NCBI RefSeq assembly: GCF_002287135.1 | Contig: NZ_NESU01000003.1 | Coordinates: 62,001-126,000, forward strand | DNA length: 64,000 nt | Direction of reading: 5' to 3' | Source of the DNA: Helicobacter sp. TUL | GTDB taxonomy: Bacteria; Campylobacterota; Campylobacteria; Campylobacterales; Helicobacteraceae | Shown: positions 27,958-37,629 of the stretch, piece after piece | Layout: each line of letters opens with the position of its first letter | Numbering within the stretch: position 1 is the stretch's first letter | Notes under the pieces: generated by a model | What the model saw: the letters and a program-made list of their open reading frames with translations, nothing else | Databases searched by the model: none | What the model was told of the DNA's origin: nothing | Position numbers and translations under genes: made by a program

Positions 27958-30549
27958 ATGGCAAAAGTGAGATTGGCTCAAGTAGCTGAAGAATGTGCAA
28001 AAACAACAAAAGAAGTCTTTGAAAAAGCCCTAGAAATGGGCTTAAAAGTCAAGACAACTTCCTCAAGTATAACAGAAGAGGAAGCAGGTGCGTTGTATAA
28101 TTTTTTATCTACAGGTAAGAATCCAAACCCACCAAAACCAAAGGCTCAAGCCAAAGAAAAAACCTCGACAAAAAAGACAGCTACAAAACCAAAGACACAA
28201 AGCACCAAGACTCCAAAAGAGGAAAAGACACAAAAGCAAGATTCTATAGACACACCCAAAGCAGAACCAAAGACTCCTCTTGTAGATTCTGTGCAAACAC
28301 AGCCCAAGATAGAAGTAGATTCTCCCTCACAGCCTGTGCAAGATGATGTGCAAAATAAAGAACCAGAAAAAAGAGGATTGCGTATTGTCCGCAAAAATGA
28401 TCAAGCAAAGCCAACTCCACAAGCACAACCTAAAGCCACACAATCTGTGAGCTACAAGGAACTTCTTGCGCAAACTCAAGATGAGGGCTACAACAAAAAA
28501 CCCAAAAAAGCAACAAAATCTCGCCCCACCAATAAGCATAGCGATGAACACAAGATTGACATTTTAGAGGATAGAGAGATTACTTTTAATCGTGATTATG
28601 ATGATGAGCAAGATGAAATCGTGCTTTTTGACCTTAATGAGCGCGAAATGCGTGATGAGGAAGAGGAAAATCGCATAAAACAAGCGATTACTGATCGCGT
28701 GCAGGTGCATAAAAAAAGTCCTTGGATGAATGAGGGTTCTATCCGTCGTGGTGGCAAGAAAAACAAAAAATACCAACAAAAAGAACCACCAAAAGAGCTA
28801 AAAAGTGTGATTACTATTCCTGAAGAAGTGCGTGTATATGAGTTTGCCGAGCTTTCTGGTAGAGAGCTTAAAGATGTGATAAAAGCACTTTTTGACTTAG
28901 GTGTTATGGCGACAAAAAATGACTTTTTGGATAAGGATTCTATTGAAATTTTGGCAGAGGAATTTAAAATTCAAGTCTCAATTTTGGATCAAAAAAGTAG
29001 CTTTGAAGTCGTATATGAAGAAAATACACAATCTCTTGCGGAGCGTCCGCCTGTAGTAACTATCATGGGACATGTCGATCACGGAAAAACTTCTTTGCTT
29101 GATTATATTCGTAATTCGCGAGTGGCACACAAGGAAGCCGGTGGTATCACACAGCATATCGGCGCATATATGGTGCAAAAAGATAATAAGACAATTAGTT
29201 TTATTGATACACCCGGACACGAGGCATTTAGTAGTATGCGTAGTCGTGGCGCACAAGTTACAGATATTGCTATTATTGTAATAGCTGCAGATGATGGTGT
29301 CAAGCCCCAAACCATTGAAGCACTAAATCACGCTAAGGCAGCAGGTGTGCAGATTATTATCGCGATGAATAAAATGGATAAAGAAAATGTCAATCCTGAT
29401 AAACTCAAGGCTGAATGTGCTGAACTTGGATTCACGCCAAATGAATGGGGTGGAGAGTATGAGTTTATCCCTATATCTGCTAAAACTGGTATGGGTGTAG
29501 ATACGCTGTTAGAAACAATCCTCATACAAGCCCAACTTTTAGAGCTAAAGGCTGCAAAGGAAGGCAAGGCAAAGGCTGTTGTGTTAGAGGGTAGTTTGGA
29601 GAAGGGCAGAGGACCTGTGGCGACTATCATCGTGCAGAGTGGGACATTGCAGGTGGGAGATTCTGTGGTAGCAGGGACTGCATTTGGACGCATACGCGCA
29701 ATGAATGATGATATGGGTAAGCCGGTAAAATCTCTTACACCTTCAAGTGTTGCACAGATTGTTGGCTTATCTGAAGTGCCAGAAGCTGGAAGCACTCTTG
29801 TTGCGTTAGATAGCGAGGCGCAAGCACGAGAATATGCCCAAAAACGCGCTTCGTATTTACGACAAAAAGAGCTTAGCAAAACGACAAAAGTTACTTTTGA
29901 GGAATTAGGCGATATGGTGGCACAAGGGAATTTGGCGGTGTTGCCTGTGATTGTGAAAGCTGATACTCAAGGTAGTCTTGAAGCTATTAAAGCAAGTTTA
30001 GAGGGGCTTAGCAATGATGAGGTGCGTATTAATATCGTAAGTGCGAGTGTTGGAGGGATTACCGATGGTGATGTCTCCCTAGCAAGTGCTAGTGAAAATA
30101 GCTTCATACTTGGTTTTAATGTGCGCCCTACAGGCAATGTGAAGGCAAAGGCAAAAGAATTAAATGTTGAGATTAAGACATACTCGGTAATTTATGCATT
30201 ACTTGATGAGCTCAAAGGACTTGTATCAGGTTTGATGAGTCCAGTTATACAAGAGGAAAATACAGGACAAGCACAAGTTCGAGAGACATTTACTATACCA
30301 AAGATTGGTGTTGTTGCTGGTTGTATGGTAGTAGATGGCACCATTACTCGCGGAATCAAAGTGCGTCTTATACGCGATGGCGTGGTGGTGCATACAGGTC
30401 AAATTGCTTCACTCAAGAGATTCAAAGATGATGTAAAAGAAGTGAGCAAGGGCTATGAGTGCGGAATTATGCTTGAAAACTATAATGATGTGCGCGTAGG
30501 TGATGTGTTTGAGACTTTTAAAGAGATTCACACAAATGCACAAATATAA
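27958..30549 (+). CDS. infB: Translation initiation factor IF-2
   Basis: 863 residues. The N-terminal 270 residues are a Lys/Pro/Gln-rich low-complexity spacer after a short helical N-domain. The G domain starts near 365 with [14 protein letters not shown] (G1), then DTPGHEAF (G3) and MNKMDKEN (G4). Domains II and III and the C-terminal fMet-tRNA-binding domain follow to the end ([11 protein letters not shown]). IF-2 places initiator tRNA on the 30S subunit. RBS AAAGGAG. The usual rbfA and rimP do not follow: the next genes are convergent. Confidence 0.97.
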   Translation: MAKVRLAQVAEECAKTTKEVFEKALEMGLKVKTTSSSITEEEAGALYNFLSTGKNPNPPKPKAQAKEKTSTKKTATKPKTQSTKTPKEEKTQKQDSIDTPKAEPKTPLVDSVQTQPKIEVDSPSQPVQDDVQNKEPEKRGLRIVRKNDQAKPTPQAQPKATQSVSYKELLAQTQDEGYNKKPKKATKSRPTNKHSDEHKIDILEDREITFNRDYDDEQDEIVLFDLNEREMRDEEEENRIKQAITDRVQVHKKSPWMNEGSIRRGGKKNKKYQQKEPPKELKSVITIPEEVRVYEFAELSGRELKDVIKALFDLGVMATKNDFLDKDSIEILAEEFKIQVSILDQKSSFEVVYEENTQSLAERPPVVTIMGHVDHGKTSLLDYIRNSRVAHKEAGGITQHIGAYMVQKDNKTISFIDTPGHEAFSSMRSRGAQVTDIAIIVIAADDGVKPQTIEALNHAKAAGVQIIIAMNKMDKENVNPDKLKAECAELGFTPNEWGGEYEFIPISAKTGMGVDTLLETILIQAQLLELKAAKEGKAKAVVLEGSLEKGRGPVATIIVQSGTLQVGDSVVAGTAFGRIRAMNDDMGKPVKSLTPSSVAQIVGLSEVPEAGSTLVALDSEAQAREYAQKRASYLRQKELSKTTKVTFEELGDMVAQGNLAVLPVIVKADTQGSLEAIKASLEGLSNDEVRINIVSASVGGITDGDVSLASASENSFILGFNVRPTGNVKAKAKELNVEIKTYSVIYALLDELKGLVSGLMSPVIQEENTGQAQVRETFTIPKIGVVAGCMVVDGTITRGIKVRLIRDGVVVHTGQIASLKRFKDDVKEVSKGYECGIMLENYNDVRVGDVFETFKEIHTNAQI

Positions 30550-30611
30550 CTCATAAATATTTTATATATACAAGTAAGCCTGAAAGTATATAGGTTAAAA
30601 AAGTTAGTGTG

Positions 30612-31220
30612 TTATTGATTGTGACCCAAAACCTTTTGCAGTATGATTGTGCGCAATTCCTCTGTTGTGGGAATCTTTAGTTTTGGATTTTGGAGTGTGC
30701 TACTAAGGATAGCACGGGAGTTTTTTAATTTAGCAATTTCGCTTTGGGTAAGCTTATCGGCTTTAGTAAAAATTGTGATAATCTCTTGATCACCGCGCTT
30801 GAGATTTGTTAAGAATTGCAATACCTCATCATCTTGTGCTAGATTTGGATGACGAGCATCACGCAAATGTATAAAAAGCTTGATCGCACTGCGTTTTTGC
30901 AAAAACTCTAGCAAGTTTTTCTCCCATTTTGCCTTTATTTCTTTGCTCACTTTGGCATATCCAAACCCAGGAAGATCCACAAACACAAGCGGAAGTATCT
31001 CATCATCATTGACAAATTCCACTCCAAAAAAATTGATAAGTTGTGTTTTGCCAGGTGTGGCAGAGCTTTTGGCTAATTTTTTGCCTAGTAGTATATTAAG
31101 GAGGCTTGATTTTCCTACATTGCTGCGTCCTAAAAAAACGATTTCACTACTTTGTGGGCTTGGAGCTTGTGCAATGTGTTGTGCGCTTGTGAGAAAACGC
31201 GCGTTTTTGGCAATAAGCAT
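30612..31220 (-). CDS. engB: Ribosome biogenesis GTPase EngB (YsxC)
   Basis: 202 residues from ATG 31220, with AAAAGAG upstream; the longer frame lies over lptA and is unlikely. LGRSNVGKSSLLNILL is G1, GKTQLINFF G2, VDLPGFGYAKVSKE G3, and FTKADKLTQ G4. EngB helps assemble the 50S subunit. The order lptA-engB is common in Helicobacter. The gene is convergent with infB. Confidence 0.93.
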   Translation of the reverse strand: MLIAKNARFLTSAQHIAQAPSPQSSEIVFLGRSNVGKSSLLNILLGKKLAKSSATPGKTQLINFFGVEFVNDDEILPLVFVDLPGFGYAKVSKEIKAKWEKNLLEFLQKRSAIKLFIHLRDARHPNLAQDDEVLQFLTNLKRGDQEIITIFTKADKLTQSEIAKLKNSRAILSSTLQNPKLKIPTTEELRTIILQKVLGHNQ

Positions 31221-31230
31221 ATATACTCTT

Positions 31231-31746
31231 TTATTGTTTCTTTTGTTTTTTGTTTGAGGTGCTTTGAGAATCTTTTGTGTCTTCCTCTTCATCAAGCAAG
31301 AATATAAGCGTGGTAGGCTTGTCTTTTGCGCCTTGGGAATATGCTTGCCCCTTTTTGTTATTAAGAGTCATAAACTCTCCAGTAATGGTATTTGGACTAT
31401 CTTGTTCTTGGATTTTGGCATTATCATAGAGGCGATATTCATCAGCTATCGTGTCATAGACTACCTTTTGTGCGCTACCATTTATTTTTCTGCCATCTTG
31501 GGTTTCTACATAAAATTTTACATCGCCAGTTGCGGTATATTCCAAAGGTTTGCGTTTTTTGTCGGTTTTGATGATGACTTTTTGTGCCCAAAGTTTATCA
31601 TTTGCCTTTTTGATAAAGACATCAGTATTAAGCTCAATAAGATTAGTTTTATCATCGCTTTGAAAGGTTTTTGCATTGACTTCGAGCTTTTCTGCACCCA
31701 CAAGTATGTGTGCTAGTATGGGGATTAGGATACTAAGTTTTTTCAT
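31231..31746 (-). CDS. lptA: LPS transport periplasmic protein LptA
   Basis: 171 residues with a signal peptide (about 1-17). EKLEVNAKTFQSDDKTNLIE and VIIKTDKKRKPLEYTATGDV are repeats of the OstA/LptA beta-jellyroll, which forms the LPS bridge between inner and outer membranes. The acidic tail (LLDEEEDTKDS and following) ends in basic residues. No lptC is beside it. Ten bases separate it from engB. Confidence 0.85.
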   Translation of the reverse strand: MKKLSILIPILAHILVGAEKLEVNAKTFQSDDKTNLIELNTDVFIKKANDKLWAQKVIIKTDKKRKPLEYTATGDVKFYVETQDGRKINGSAQKVVYDTIADEYRLYDNAKIQEQDSPNTITGEFMTLNNKKGQAYSQGAKDKPTTLIFLLDEEEDTKDSQSTSNKKQKKQ

Positions 31747-31759
31747 GCTACGCTACTCT

Positions 31760-32833
31760 TTAGGACTTTTTGGGGATTGGAATTACGATTTTTTGATTAA
31801 TAGATAAATGTGAATTTTTGAGACCATTGATGCGTTTTAATTCATTAATGCTTGTTTTGTATTGGCGTGCAATAGAGCTTAGCGTATCACCTTTTTGGAC
31901 TTTATGTAACATAAAAGCAGAATTTGGCTTATAGTTTGTATCAAAATGCTGCTTAAATCGTGCGAGTTTCTCATAGGGCAAATATACATTGTATTCTTTT
32001 GTGCTTGATCCGGGGGGTAAAAATGCGTATTTAAAATGTGCATTATAGCTTCGTAATTCATTTAGTGACATTCCTGCACTTGAGGCGATAAGACCCAATG
32101 GCACACCGCTTTTTAGCTTCAAAATTGCAAGTGTATCAGTCGCACCGCGATTGAGGAGGTATTCAGAATTGTTGTTTTTGAGAAAATCCGCATCATTAAA
32201 TACAAGACTCATCGCCACAATTTTTCGGATATAGTTTCGTGTTTCAGGTGGGAGATATTTTTTTTCTTCATCTAAGAGAGTTTGCAAGGAGCTATCACCC
32301 CCAGCATCTTCTATTGCTTTTTGCAAGCGCGTATAGCCACAATTATACGCCATCATAGCCAGATACCATTCTCCAGTGAGATTGTAGAGTTGTTTTAAAT
32401 ATGTAATTGCTGCTTGTGTGCTTTTTATAGGGTCTTGTCTTTCATCGATGTATTCATTGATTTCTAGTCCTAAGCCTTTGGCAGTTGCAGGCATAAATTG
32501 CCAAATACCGGAGGCTTTTTTGGAGCTTTTGGCATTGATGATAAATTCAGATTCAACCATTGCCAAAAATAAAAATTCTTGTGGTAAGCCTTCTTGGGCT
32601 ATCATATTGCGTATAATAGGAATAAACACATAGCTATTATCAAAGCGCTTCAGGAAATATTGCGCGCTAGATTCTATGGCATTGCGTTGATCAGTTTGTT
32701 CGGGTAAAAAATCATAACCAAGTCCAAAAGATTGCAAAATCTTTGGCGTATGCTCATCGCTATCAACAAAAGAATAATACTCCACCGCCCACATATGGAT
32801 ACAAAACACTACACCAAAAAGTAAAAATCTCAT
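31760..32833 (-). CDS. mltD: Membrane-bound lytic murein transglycosylase D-like protein
   Basis: 357 residues. Signal peptide (about 1-16), SLT domain (about 80-220) with MVESEFIINAKSSKKASGIW, the catalytic Glu in the first ES pair, QFMPATAKGLGL and MAYNCGYTRL, then one LysM repeat at the C terminus (KVQKGDTLSSIARQYKTSIN, about 310-355) that binds peptidoglycan. E. coli MltD has two LysM repeats; one is normal here. There is no lipobox, so it may be soluble in the periplasm. Its start overlaps the tatD stop by 4 bases. Confidence 0.9.
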   Translation of the reverse strand: MRFLLFGVVFCIHMWAVEYYSFVDSDEHTPKILQSFGLGYDFLPEQTDQRNAIESSAQYFLKRFDNSYVFIPIIRNMIAQEGLPQEFLFLAMVESEFIINAKSSKKASGIWQFMPATAKGLGLEINEYIDERQDPIKSTQAAITYLKQLYNLTGEWYLAMMAYNCGYTRLQKAIEDAGGDSSLQTLLDEEKKYLPPETRNYIRKIVAMSLVFNDADFLKNNNSEYLLNRGATDTLAILKLKSGVPLGLIASSAGMSLNELRSYNAHFKYAFLPPGSSTKEYNVYLPYEKLARFKQHFDTNYKPNSAFMLHKVQKGDTLSSIARQYKTSINELKRINGLKNSHLSINQKIVIPIPKKS

Positions 32834-33612
32834 ATAGCTTCCTCCAAAATAGGCGGAATCTGCGTAAAGAGCGCATAGGCATTTTGTGTGCTAAGAGTTT
32901 GAATCTCTGTGTGACTTAGTGAGAGAATCTCGGCAATTTTTTCTGCAATAATAGGAATGTATTTTGGCTCGTTGCGCTCTCCTCTATGTGGATGAGGCGT
33001 GAGATAAGGCGCATCTGTTTCAAGCAAGAGACGATCTTTTGGCACAAGCGGAAGCACCTCAACAAGTCGTCGCGCATTTTTAAAGGTGCAAACTCCGCCA
33101 ATGCCATAATAAAAGTTTTGTAACCCTAATAAGATTCTATCGGCATTAAAGCAGTGTAAGACACCTCTAAGTTCAGGATAAGCCTTGAGGATTTCAAATG
33201 CGTCATTTGAGGCTTCACGCACATGCACAATAAGTGGTTTTTTGTATTCTAGTGCAAGTTCAATTTGTGCGACAAAAAGTTCTTTTTGGTGGTTTTTGTA
33301 GGATTCAACCCCACTTTCAGGTAGCCGAAAATAATCTAACCCACACTCTCCAATAGCCACGCATTTTTCATCACGCACAAACTCTCGCAACAAATCCTCA
33401 CTAAAGCTATCAAGTTCGCATGGGTGAATCCCAGCAGCAAAATAAATATGTTGGTAGCGATGTGCGATCTCTCTAGCTTTGGGAAGATCACCACCAAACG
33501 CACCAGGTATAATAATTTGTTTAATCCCTGCATGTAGCGCATCAGCAATCACACGATCCAAATCCGCATCATATGCTTGTGAATCTAAATGACAATGCGT
33601 ATCAATCATCAT
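32830..33612 (-). CDS. tatD: TatD-family metal-dependent DNase
   Basis: 260 residues (MM start at 33612 or 33609). DTHCHLD near the N terminus gives the first metal His pair; IGECGLDYFR gives the bridging Glu, HVREAS and HCFN the other His ligands, and ETDAPYLTPHP the final Asp. TatD enzymes are Mg-dependent 3'-5' exonucleases. It is coupled to mltD by an ATGA overlap. In H. pylori the tatD, mltD (dniR) and ribE genes are also neighbours. Confidence 0.93.
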   Translation of the reverse strand: MMIDTHCHLDSQAYDADLDRVIADALHAGIKQIIIPGAFGGDLPKAREIAHRYQHIYFAAGIHPCELDSFSEDLLREFVRDEKCVAIGECGLDYFRLPESGVESYKNHQKELFVAQIELALEYKKPLIVHVREASNDAFEILKAYPELRGVLHCFNADRILLGLQNFYYGIGGVCTFKNARRLVEVLPLVPKDRLLLETDAPYLTPHPHRGERNEPKYIPIIAEKIAEILSLSHTEIQTLSTQNAYALFTQIPPILEEAI

Positions 33613-33688
33613 CGTATAAACACCTTTTAGAGAAAATATGATAAAATTTTAGCTAATTGTAACATAATAAATTTAAGCAAGGATTGCT

Positions 33689-34327
33689 ATGTTTAGTGGG
33701 CTTATTCGGGAGATTGGCAAGATCTCTTCTTTGGTTGGAAATAGACTTGAGGTGCTTTGTGCCTACCAACCACGTATAGGGGACTCTATAGCGGTAAATG
33801 GTGTGTGTCTCACTGCTATAGAATCTAGCCCTAGAGGATTTGTTGCTGAACTTAGCGATACGACAAAAAGCCTTATTGCATTAGAAAAGTTTGCTTCTAA
33901 CGCTCCTGTGCATATTGAACCAGCATTGCGCGCAGATTCTCGACTTGATGGGCATATCGTGCAAGGACATATTGATGCCATAGGTGTGATTGAGTATATC
34001 ACACATCTTCCTACCCAAAGTAATTTTTTTATCACGACTTCCGCACAGAGTTTGTGTGCTATTTTGCCAAAAGGTTCTATTAGTGTCGATGGCGTGAGTT
34101 TAACGGTTGTAGATGTCGCACAAAATGGCTTTTGGCTTACGATTATCCCTCATACGCTACAAAATACGCTTTTTAAAACCTATACACTTGCCCAACGCGT
34201 GAATCTAGAAACAGATATGTTTGTGCGTAATACCTTAGCAGTTCTTAAACATCTTGATATGCGCGGTAATAGTGGGCATTCTCGCACATCGTGGGCAGAT
34301 GTGGATCGTATCCAACTTGCATTTTAA
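33689..34327 (+). CDS. ribE: Riboflavin synthase, alpha chain
   Basis: 212 residues. FSGLIREIGKISSL opens the first lumazine-binding barrel, with DSIAVNGVCLTAI; FVAELSDTTKSL follows; the second barrel has DGHIVQGHIDAIG and GSISVDGVSLTVVDV. The enzyme dismutates two 6,7-dimethyl-8-ribityllumazine molecules into riboflavin. RBS AAGGA. Two bases separate it from flhX. Confidence 0.95.
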   Translation: MFSGLIREIGKISSLVGNRLEVLCAYQPRIGDSIAVNGVCLTAIESSPRGFVAELSDTTKSLIALEKFASNAPVHIEPALRADSRLDGHIVQGHIDAIGVIEYITHLPTQSNFFITTSAQSLCAILPKGSISVDGVSLTVVDVAQNGFWLTIIPHTLQNTLFKTYTLAQRVNLETDMFVRNTLAVLKHLDMRGNSGHSRTSWADVDRIQLAF

Positions 34328-34329
34328 CA

Positions 34330-34611
34330 ATGGCAAAGACATTTTCAAAAGCGGCTGCACTTGCCTATAATGCGAATCTGCATAATGCTCCAAAGGTTGT
34401 AGCAAGTGGTAGGGGTGAGGTGGCAATGCGTATCATTGCCAAAGCAAAGGAATATGATGTGCCATTATTTTGTAATGAAGTTTTGGTGGATTCACTTTTA
34501 GATATGCCTTTAGATTCAGAAATTGATCCTAAGTTATACTTGGCAGTTTCACGCGTGTTTGCGTGGATTATGTTGTGTGAAAAAAATGCACAACTTAGTC
34601 GGGAGGAGTAA
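34330..34611 (+). CDS. flhX: FlhB C-terminal domain homologue FlhX
   Basis: 93 residues. APKVVASGRGEVAMRIIAKA (about 19-38) and the helical remainder match the cytoplasmic C-terminal domain of FlhB after its NPTH autocleavage site. The NPTH motif and the membrane part are absent. In H. pylori FlhX (HP1575, same position after riboflavin synthase) can stand in for the cleaved FlhB C domain in switching flagellar export from hook to filament substrates. Start chosen 2 bases after ribE. Confidence 0.88.
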   Translation: MAKTFSKAAALAYNANLHNAPKVVASGRGEVAMRIIAKAKEYDVPLFCNEVLVDSLLDMPLDSEIDPKLYLAVSRVFAWIMLCEKNAQLSREE

Positions 34612-34612
34612 G

Positions 34613-35263
34613 ATGATAGTATTGCGCGCTAAAAATCTGTGCCATAGTTTTGATTCTTTGATTTATGAAGGATTAGATCTTGTGGTAAATGAGCGAGAAA
34701 AAATTGCGATTGTAGGCGTGAGTGGGAGTGGAAAAAGCACGATTTTAAACAATCTCTGCACTATGCTTCCGCCTACAAATGGCGAGGTAGATATTTTGCA
34801 ATTTCAAAATATCTACACACTAAACGATCAAGAATTATTGCACATTCGCCGTTATGAGTTAGGTATCATTTTTCAAGCCCATTATCTTTTTCGTGGGTTT
34901 AATGTCGCAGAGAATCTTGAGCTTGCAAGTATTGTGAGTAATCAGCCTATGGATATGGAGCTTTTGGAGCGTTTTGAGATCGCACATACACTAAAGCAAC
35001 ATATTGGAGAGCTAAGCGGTGGACAGCAGCAACGGCTTTCTATCGCGCGTGTGCTTAGCAAGAAACCAAAGATTATTTTTGCCGATGAACCTACAGGAAA
35101 TCTAGATTCACGCACGGCATATAAGGTTATGGAATGTATTTTTGAGTATGTGGAGAAACAAAACGCTGCCCTCATTATTGCGACACATGATAGACAGATA
35201 GCGCAGATGTGTGATAAGGTATTTATGCTAGAGGATCAACGCCTTAGAGAAATTTCTTTGTGA
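34613..35263 (+). CDS. LolD-like ABC transporter ATP-binding protein
   Basis: 216 residues from ATG 34613, with GGGAGGAG upstream. Walker A GVSGSGKST (about 41-49), Q-loop FQAHYLF, signature LSGGQQQRLSIARVL, Walker B IIFADEPTGNLDS, H-switch ATHD. The IFQ-HYL and signature features are those of the LolD/MacB/FtsE group. It most likely energises lipoprotein release by a LolC/E complex encoded elsewhere. The start overlaps the flhX stop codon region, so it belongs to the ribE-flhX operon. Confidence 0.82.
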   Translation: MIVLRAKNLCHSFDSLIYEGLDLVVNEREKIAIVGVSGSGKSTILNNLCTMLPPTNGEVDILQFQNIYTLNDQELLHIRRYELGIIFQAHYLFRGFNVAENLELASIVSNQPMDMELLERFEIAHTLKQHIGELSGGQQQRLSIARVLSKKPKIIFADEPTGNLDSRTAYKVMECIFEYVEKQNAALIIATHDRQIAQMCDKVFMLEDQRLREISL

Positions 35264-35288
35264 TAAAAAGTGGAGAGTGCAAGTGGTG

Positions 35289-35321
35289 TAGATTCTTTGG
35301 GAAAAACTCCCAAAGAATCTA
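35289..35321. terminator. Perfect hairpin between the LolD-like gene and rpsR
   Basis: TAGATTCTTTGGGA (35289-35302) pairs without mismatch with TCCCAAAGAATCTA (35308-35321), loop AAAAC. It sits between two convergent genes and ends 3 bases before the rpsR stop. The arms carry AGATTCT and AGAATCT. It can act in both directions. Confidence 0.7.
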
Positions 35322-35324
35322 AGC

Positions 35325-35579
35325 TTAGATTTTAAAAGGGTTTTCAACAACCTTTTTGCGATCAATGATATATGGGATAAGTGCCATATGTCGTGCGCGT
35401 TTGATTGCTACTTCCACGCGTTCTTGCCATTTTTTTGTGTTGCCAGTGAGGCGACGAGGCATAATTTTGTAGCGTTCTGAAAGTGAGTGTTTAAGCATCT
35501 CGATATCTTTGTAATCGATAAACTCCAACTTAGCTTCTGTGTAGCGGCAGTATCGTTTTGAGTATTTTTTCTTTTCCAT
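35325..35579 (-). CDS. rpsR: 30S ribosomal protein S18
   Basis: 84 residues from ATG 35579, with AAAGGAG upstream. [21 protein letters not shown] and RRLTGN match S18, with the basic [13 protein letters not shown] near the end. S18 binds the 16S central domain next to S6. Last gene of the rpsF-ssb-rpsR cluster. Confidence 0.95.
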   Translation of the reverse strand: MEKKKYSKRYCRYTEAKLEFIDYKDIEMLKHSLSERYKIMPRRLTGNTKKWQERVEVAIKRARHMALIPYIIDRKKVVENPFKI

Positions 35580-35589
35580 AAGTTCTCCT

Positions 35590-36099
35590 TTAGAATGGTA
35601 TTTCTTCATCATCTATGTTGATTTCTGGGATATTTTGTGGATACGCATTATTGTGTTGGGCATTATTATATGCTTGTTGTGGTTGGCTATATCCTGTGTG
35701 TTGGCTTTGTGGTGCTTGAGGGTAGGCATTATCCACATAGTTAGGATTATATCCAGAATCTTCTGTGTTTTGTGTGCGTGAATCAAGCATTTGCATACTC
35801 TCGGCAATCACACTATGCTTGGATCGCTTTTGCCCACTTTGGTCTGTCCAGCTTTCAAAAGCTAATCGTCCTTCAATAAGGACTTTTGATCCACGCTTAA
35901 GGTATTGATTTGCAACTTCTGCACTTCTACCAAACAACTTCACATCTACAAAGCACACTTCCTCGCCCTTGCTTCCATCTTGCTTGTTATAGCGTCTATT
36001 GGAGGCAAGTCCAAGTGTGGCTACCGCACTACCACTAGGCAAATAACGCAAATCTACATCGCGTGTGAGATTTCCCACAATAATGACTTTGTTATACAT
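35590..36099 (-). CDS. ssb: Single-stranded DNA-binding protein
   Basis: 169 residues. OB fold at about 1-110 ([33 protein letters not shown]), then a Gln/Asn/Tyr-rich linker (about 115-155) and the acidic tip DDEEIPF, which recruits repair and replication proteins. It is 44 bases after rpsF and 10 before rpsR, the normal order. Confidence 0.96.
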   Translation of the reverse strand: MYNKVIIVGNLTRDVDLRYLPSGSAVATLGLASNRRYNKQDGSKGEEVCFVDVKLFGRSAEVANQYLKRGSKVLIEGRLAFESWTDQSGQKRSKHSVIAESMQMLDSRTQNTEDSGYNPNYVDNAYPQAPQSQHTGYSQPQQAYNNAQHNNAYPQNIPEINIDDEEIPF

Positions 36100-36143
36100 C
36101 TTTATCCCCTTTGCCTATAGCCTAATGCAATCCCAAATGTTCC

Positions 36144-36548
36144 TTAAGCCTCTTGTGGTGCTTCTTGTGAATCTTTGGGAGTAGATTCAGCTCTTTGTTT
36201 TTTTGGTTCTGGTTTGTTGTTAGCTCTATCTACAAGTGTTTGCCACGCTTTTTGCTCTTTTTTGTTTTCGTATTTGATAACAATAAATCGCAATACATCT
36301 TCATTGATTCTGTAATTTCTTTCAAGCTCTGCAATAAGGTTTGTAGGGGCTTTGAAATAGATTACAAAATAATAGCCACGCTTATTTTTTTTGATTTCAT
36401 AGGCAAGATTTCTCATACCCATATCTAGGCAAGTTTCAATAACACCGCCATTTTTGATAATAATGTCTTTGAAAAAATCAATTTTTGCTTTGATCTCTTC
36501 TTCGACTAGAGTAGGTTTGATGATAAACATCGTCTCGTAGTGTTTCAT
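36144..36548 (-). CDS. rpsF: 30S ribosomal protein S6
   Basis: 134 residues from ATG 36548 with AAAGGAG upstream; the longer frame lacks an [23 protein letters not shown] opens the S6 fold and [20 protein letters not shown] is its central part. A charged C-terminal tail of about 30 residues is rich in Glu, Pro and Lys. S6 pairs with S18 on 16S rRNA. Confidence 0.95.
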   Translation of the reverse strand: MKHYETMFIIKPTLVEEEIKAKIDFFKDIIIKNGGVIETCLDMGMRNLAYEIKKNKRGYYFVIYFKAPTNLIAELERNYRINEDVLRFIVIKYENKKEQKAWQTLVDRANNKPEPKKQRAESTPKDSQEAPQEA

Positions 36549-36615
36549 AGAATCTCCTTTTGGTGTAACCGCCCTCTTGTATTTAAACAAAAGAGCAAGG
36601 CTTAAGGGGTGGATT

Positions 36616-37629
36616 CTATCTAAGCATAGCTTGAATTTTTATTAAAGTCGTGAGGGAGTTTTTGCTCTTGCCGCTTTTGGCTTCCCTATCCCAGCGGTTT
36701 AGTAAGTCAAAAATCTCAATATAATCAGCCTCTTTAAAATACAAGCAATATTTGCGTTGTCGCTCAAGAATATGTTTTGGTGGAGTAAATCCCAAAATCT
36801 CGCTTGCATTGAGATTGCCATGCGTTTTGATATAGCTAAAAAATAAAAAAAGTTGGTAAAAAAATCGTTGTAACTCTCGCACAAGCATTACTTCACTTGT
36901 GCCTTCTTCGTAAATATTTTGGAGAATCTTCACAAATGGTTTTTTATCCATAACTGCACAAAATAGCTCTTCAACACTAAAACTCGCTATACCCTCGCAC
37001 AAAAATCGCACTTCTTCACTGCTAATGTGGCGCACACCTTGTGAATCTAGCCCAATACAAAATTTTTCAAGTTCTTTATACGCAATTGAGAGATTATTAT
37101 TTTGTAGTTCTAGGATATAACGCAAATCTTGTGTATGGATTTCGAGGTTTAAATCTTTGGCGTGAGCGTGTAAAAATTCTAGATTCTCTTGCAAACTTAA
37201 TTCAAAAAATCGCACTTCTGCCACGGGCATATTAGGGCTTTTAAATGCATTGGCAAAGGCGCGACAATCTTGCATATATTCAGCTTCACTTTTGGAGCTA
37301 GAGATATGAAACTCGATAATAAGCGCATTGCTTGGGTTAGATTCTAAGGCTCTAAGGAGAGATTCACAAGATTTCTTATCAAGCTTTTTATCAAGTTTCA
37401 TAAGGATAAATGTATCGCCTCCAAAAAGCGAATTTTGACTAAGCAATGCGTGGATATTATCTACATTGCATTCATCATAAAAAAATTTTTGCACCTCTTG
37501 GGTGCTAGCCAAAAGTTTGGCGATTTTTGTGCCATAGTGTGTGATGAGAAATTCACTTGCGCCATAGAGTAGATAGGCTCTTGGAGGGTTTGGTTTGGTA
37601 AGGAGAGAATCTAAATCTTTTTTATACAT
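36616..37629 (-). CDS. holA: DNA polymerase III delta subunit
   Basis: 337 residues from ATG 37629 (AGAGGG upstream), overlapping the rnr 3' end by 8 bases. [20 protein letters not shown] (about 16-35) starts the AAA-like domain I of delta; [19 protein letters not shown] and the late IQAMLR helix also fit. Delta opens the beta clamp during loading. No Walker A is expected in delta and none is seen. Homology is low in general, so gene order rnr-holA-rpsF, as in H. pylori, adds support. Confidence 0.82.
   Translation of the reverse strand: MYKKDLDSLLTKPNPPRAYLLYGASEFLITHYGTKIAKLLASTQEVQKFFYDECNVDNIHALLSQNSLFGGDTFILMKLDKKLDKKSCESLLRALESNPSNALIIEFHISSSKSEAEYMQDCRAFANAFKSPNMPVAEVRFFELSLQENLEFLHAHAKDLNLEIHTQDLRYILELQNNNLSIAYKELEKFCIGLDSQGVRHISSEEVRFLCEGIASFSVEELFCAVMDKKPFVKILQNIYEEGTSEVMLVRELQRFFYQLFLFFSYIKTHGNLNASEILGFTPPKHILERQRKYCLYFKEADYIEIFDLLNRWDREAKSGKSKNSLTTLIKIQAMLR

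Noticed and set aside
28105-28551. Several overlapping minus-strand frames of 60-82 codons opposite the infB N terminus
   Set aside because: They mirror the Lys/Pro/Gln-rich low-complexity spacer of IF-2; translations are Leu/Phe/Cys-rich shadows with no RBS.
29328-29879. 183-codon minus-strand frame opposite the infB GTPase region
   Set aside because: Long but fully inside infB; Ser/Ala/Pro-rich antisense shadow of a conserved gene, without an RBS or any motif.
36549-36615. Ribosomal leader autoregulatory structure before rpsF
   Set aside because: A loose CTCTT/AAGAG pairing exists but with a long loop and no match to a known S6:S18-binding leader that I can verify by eye.
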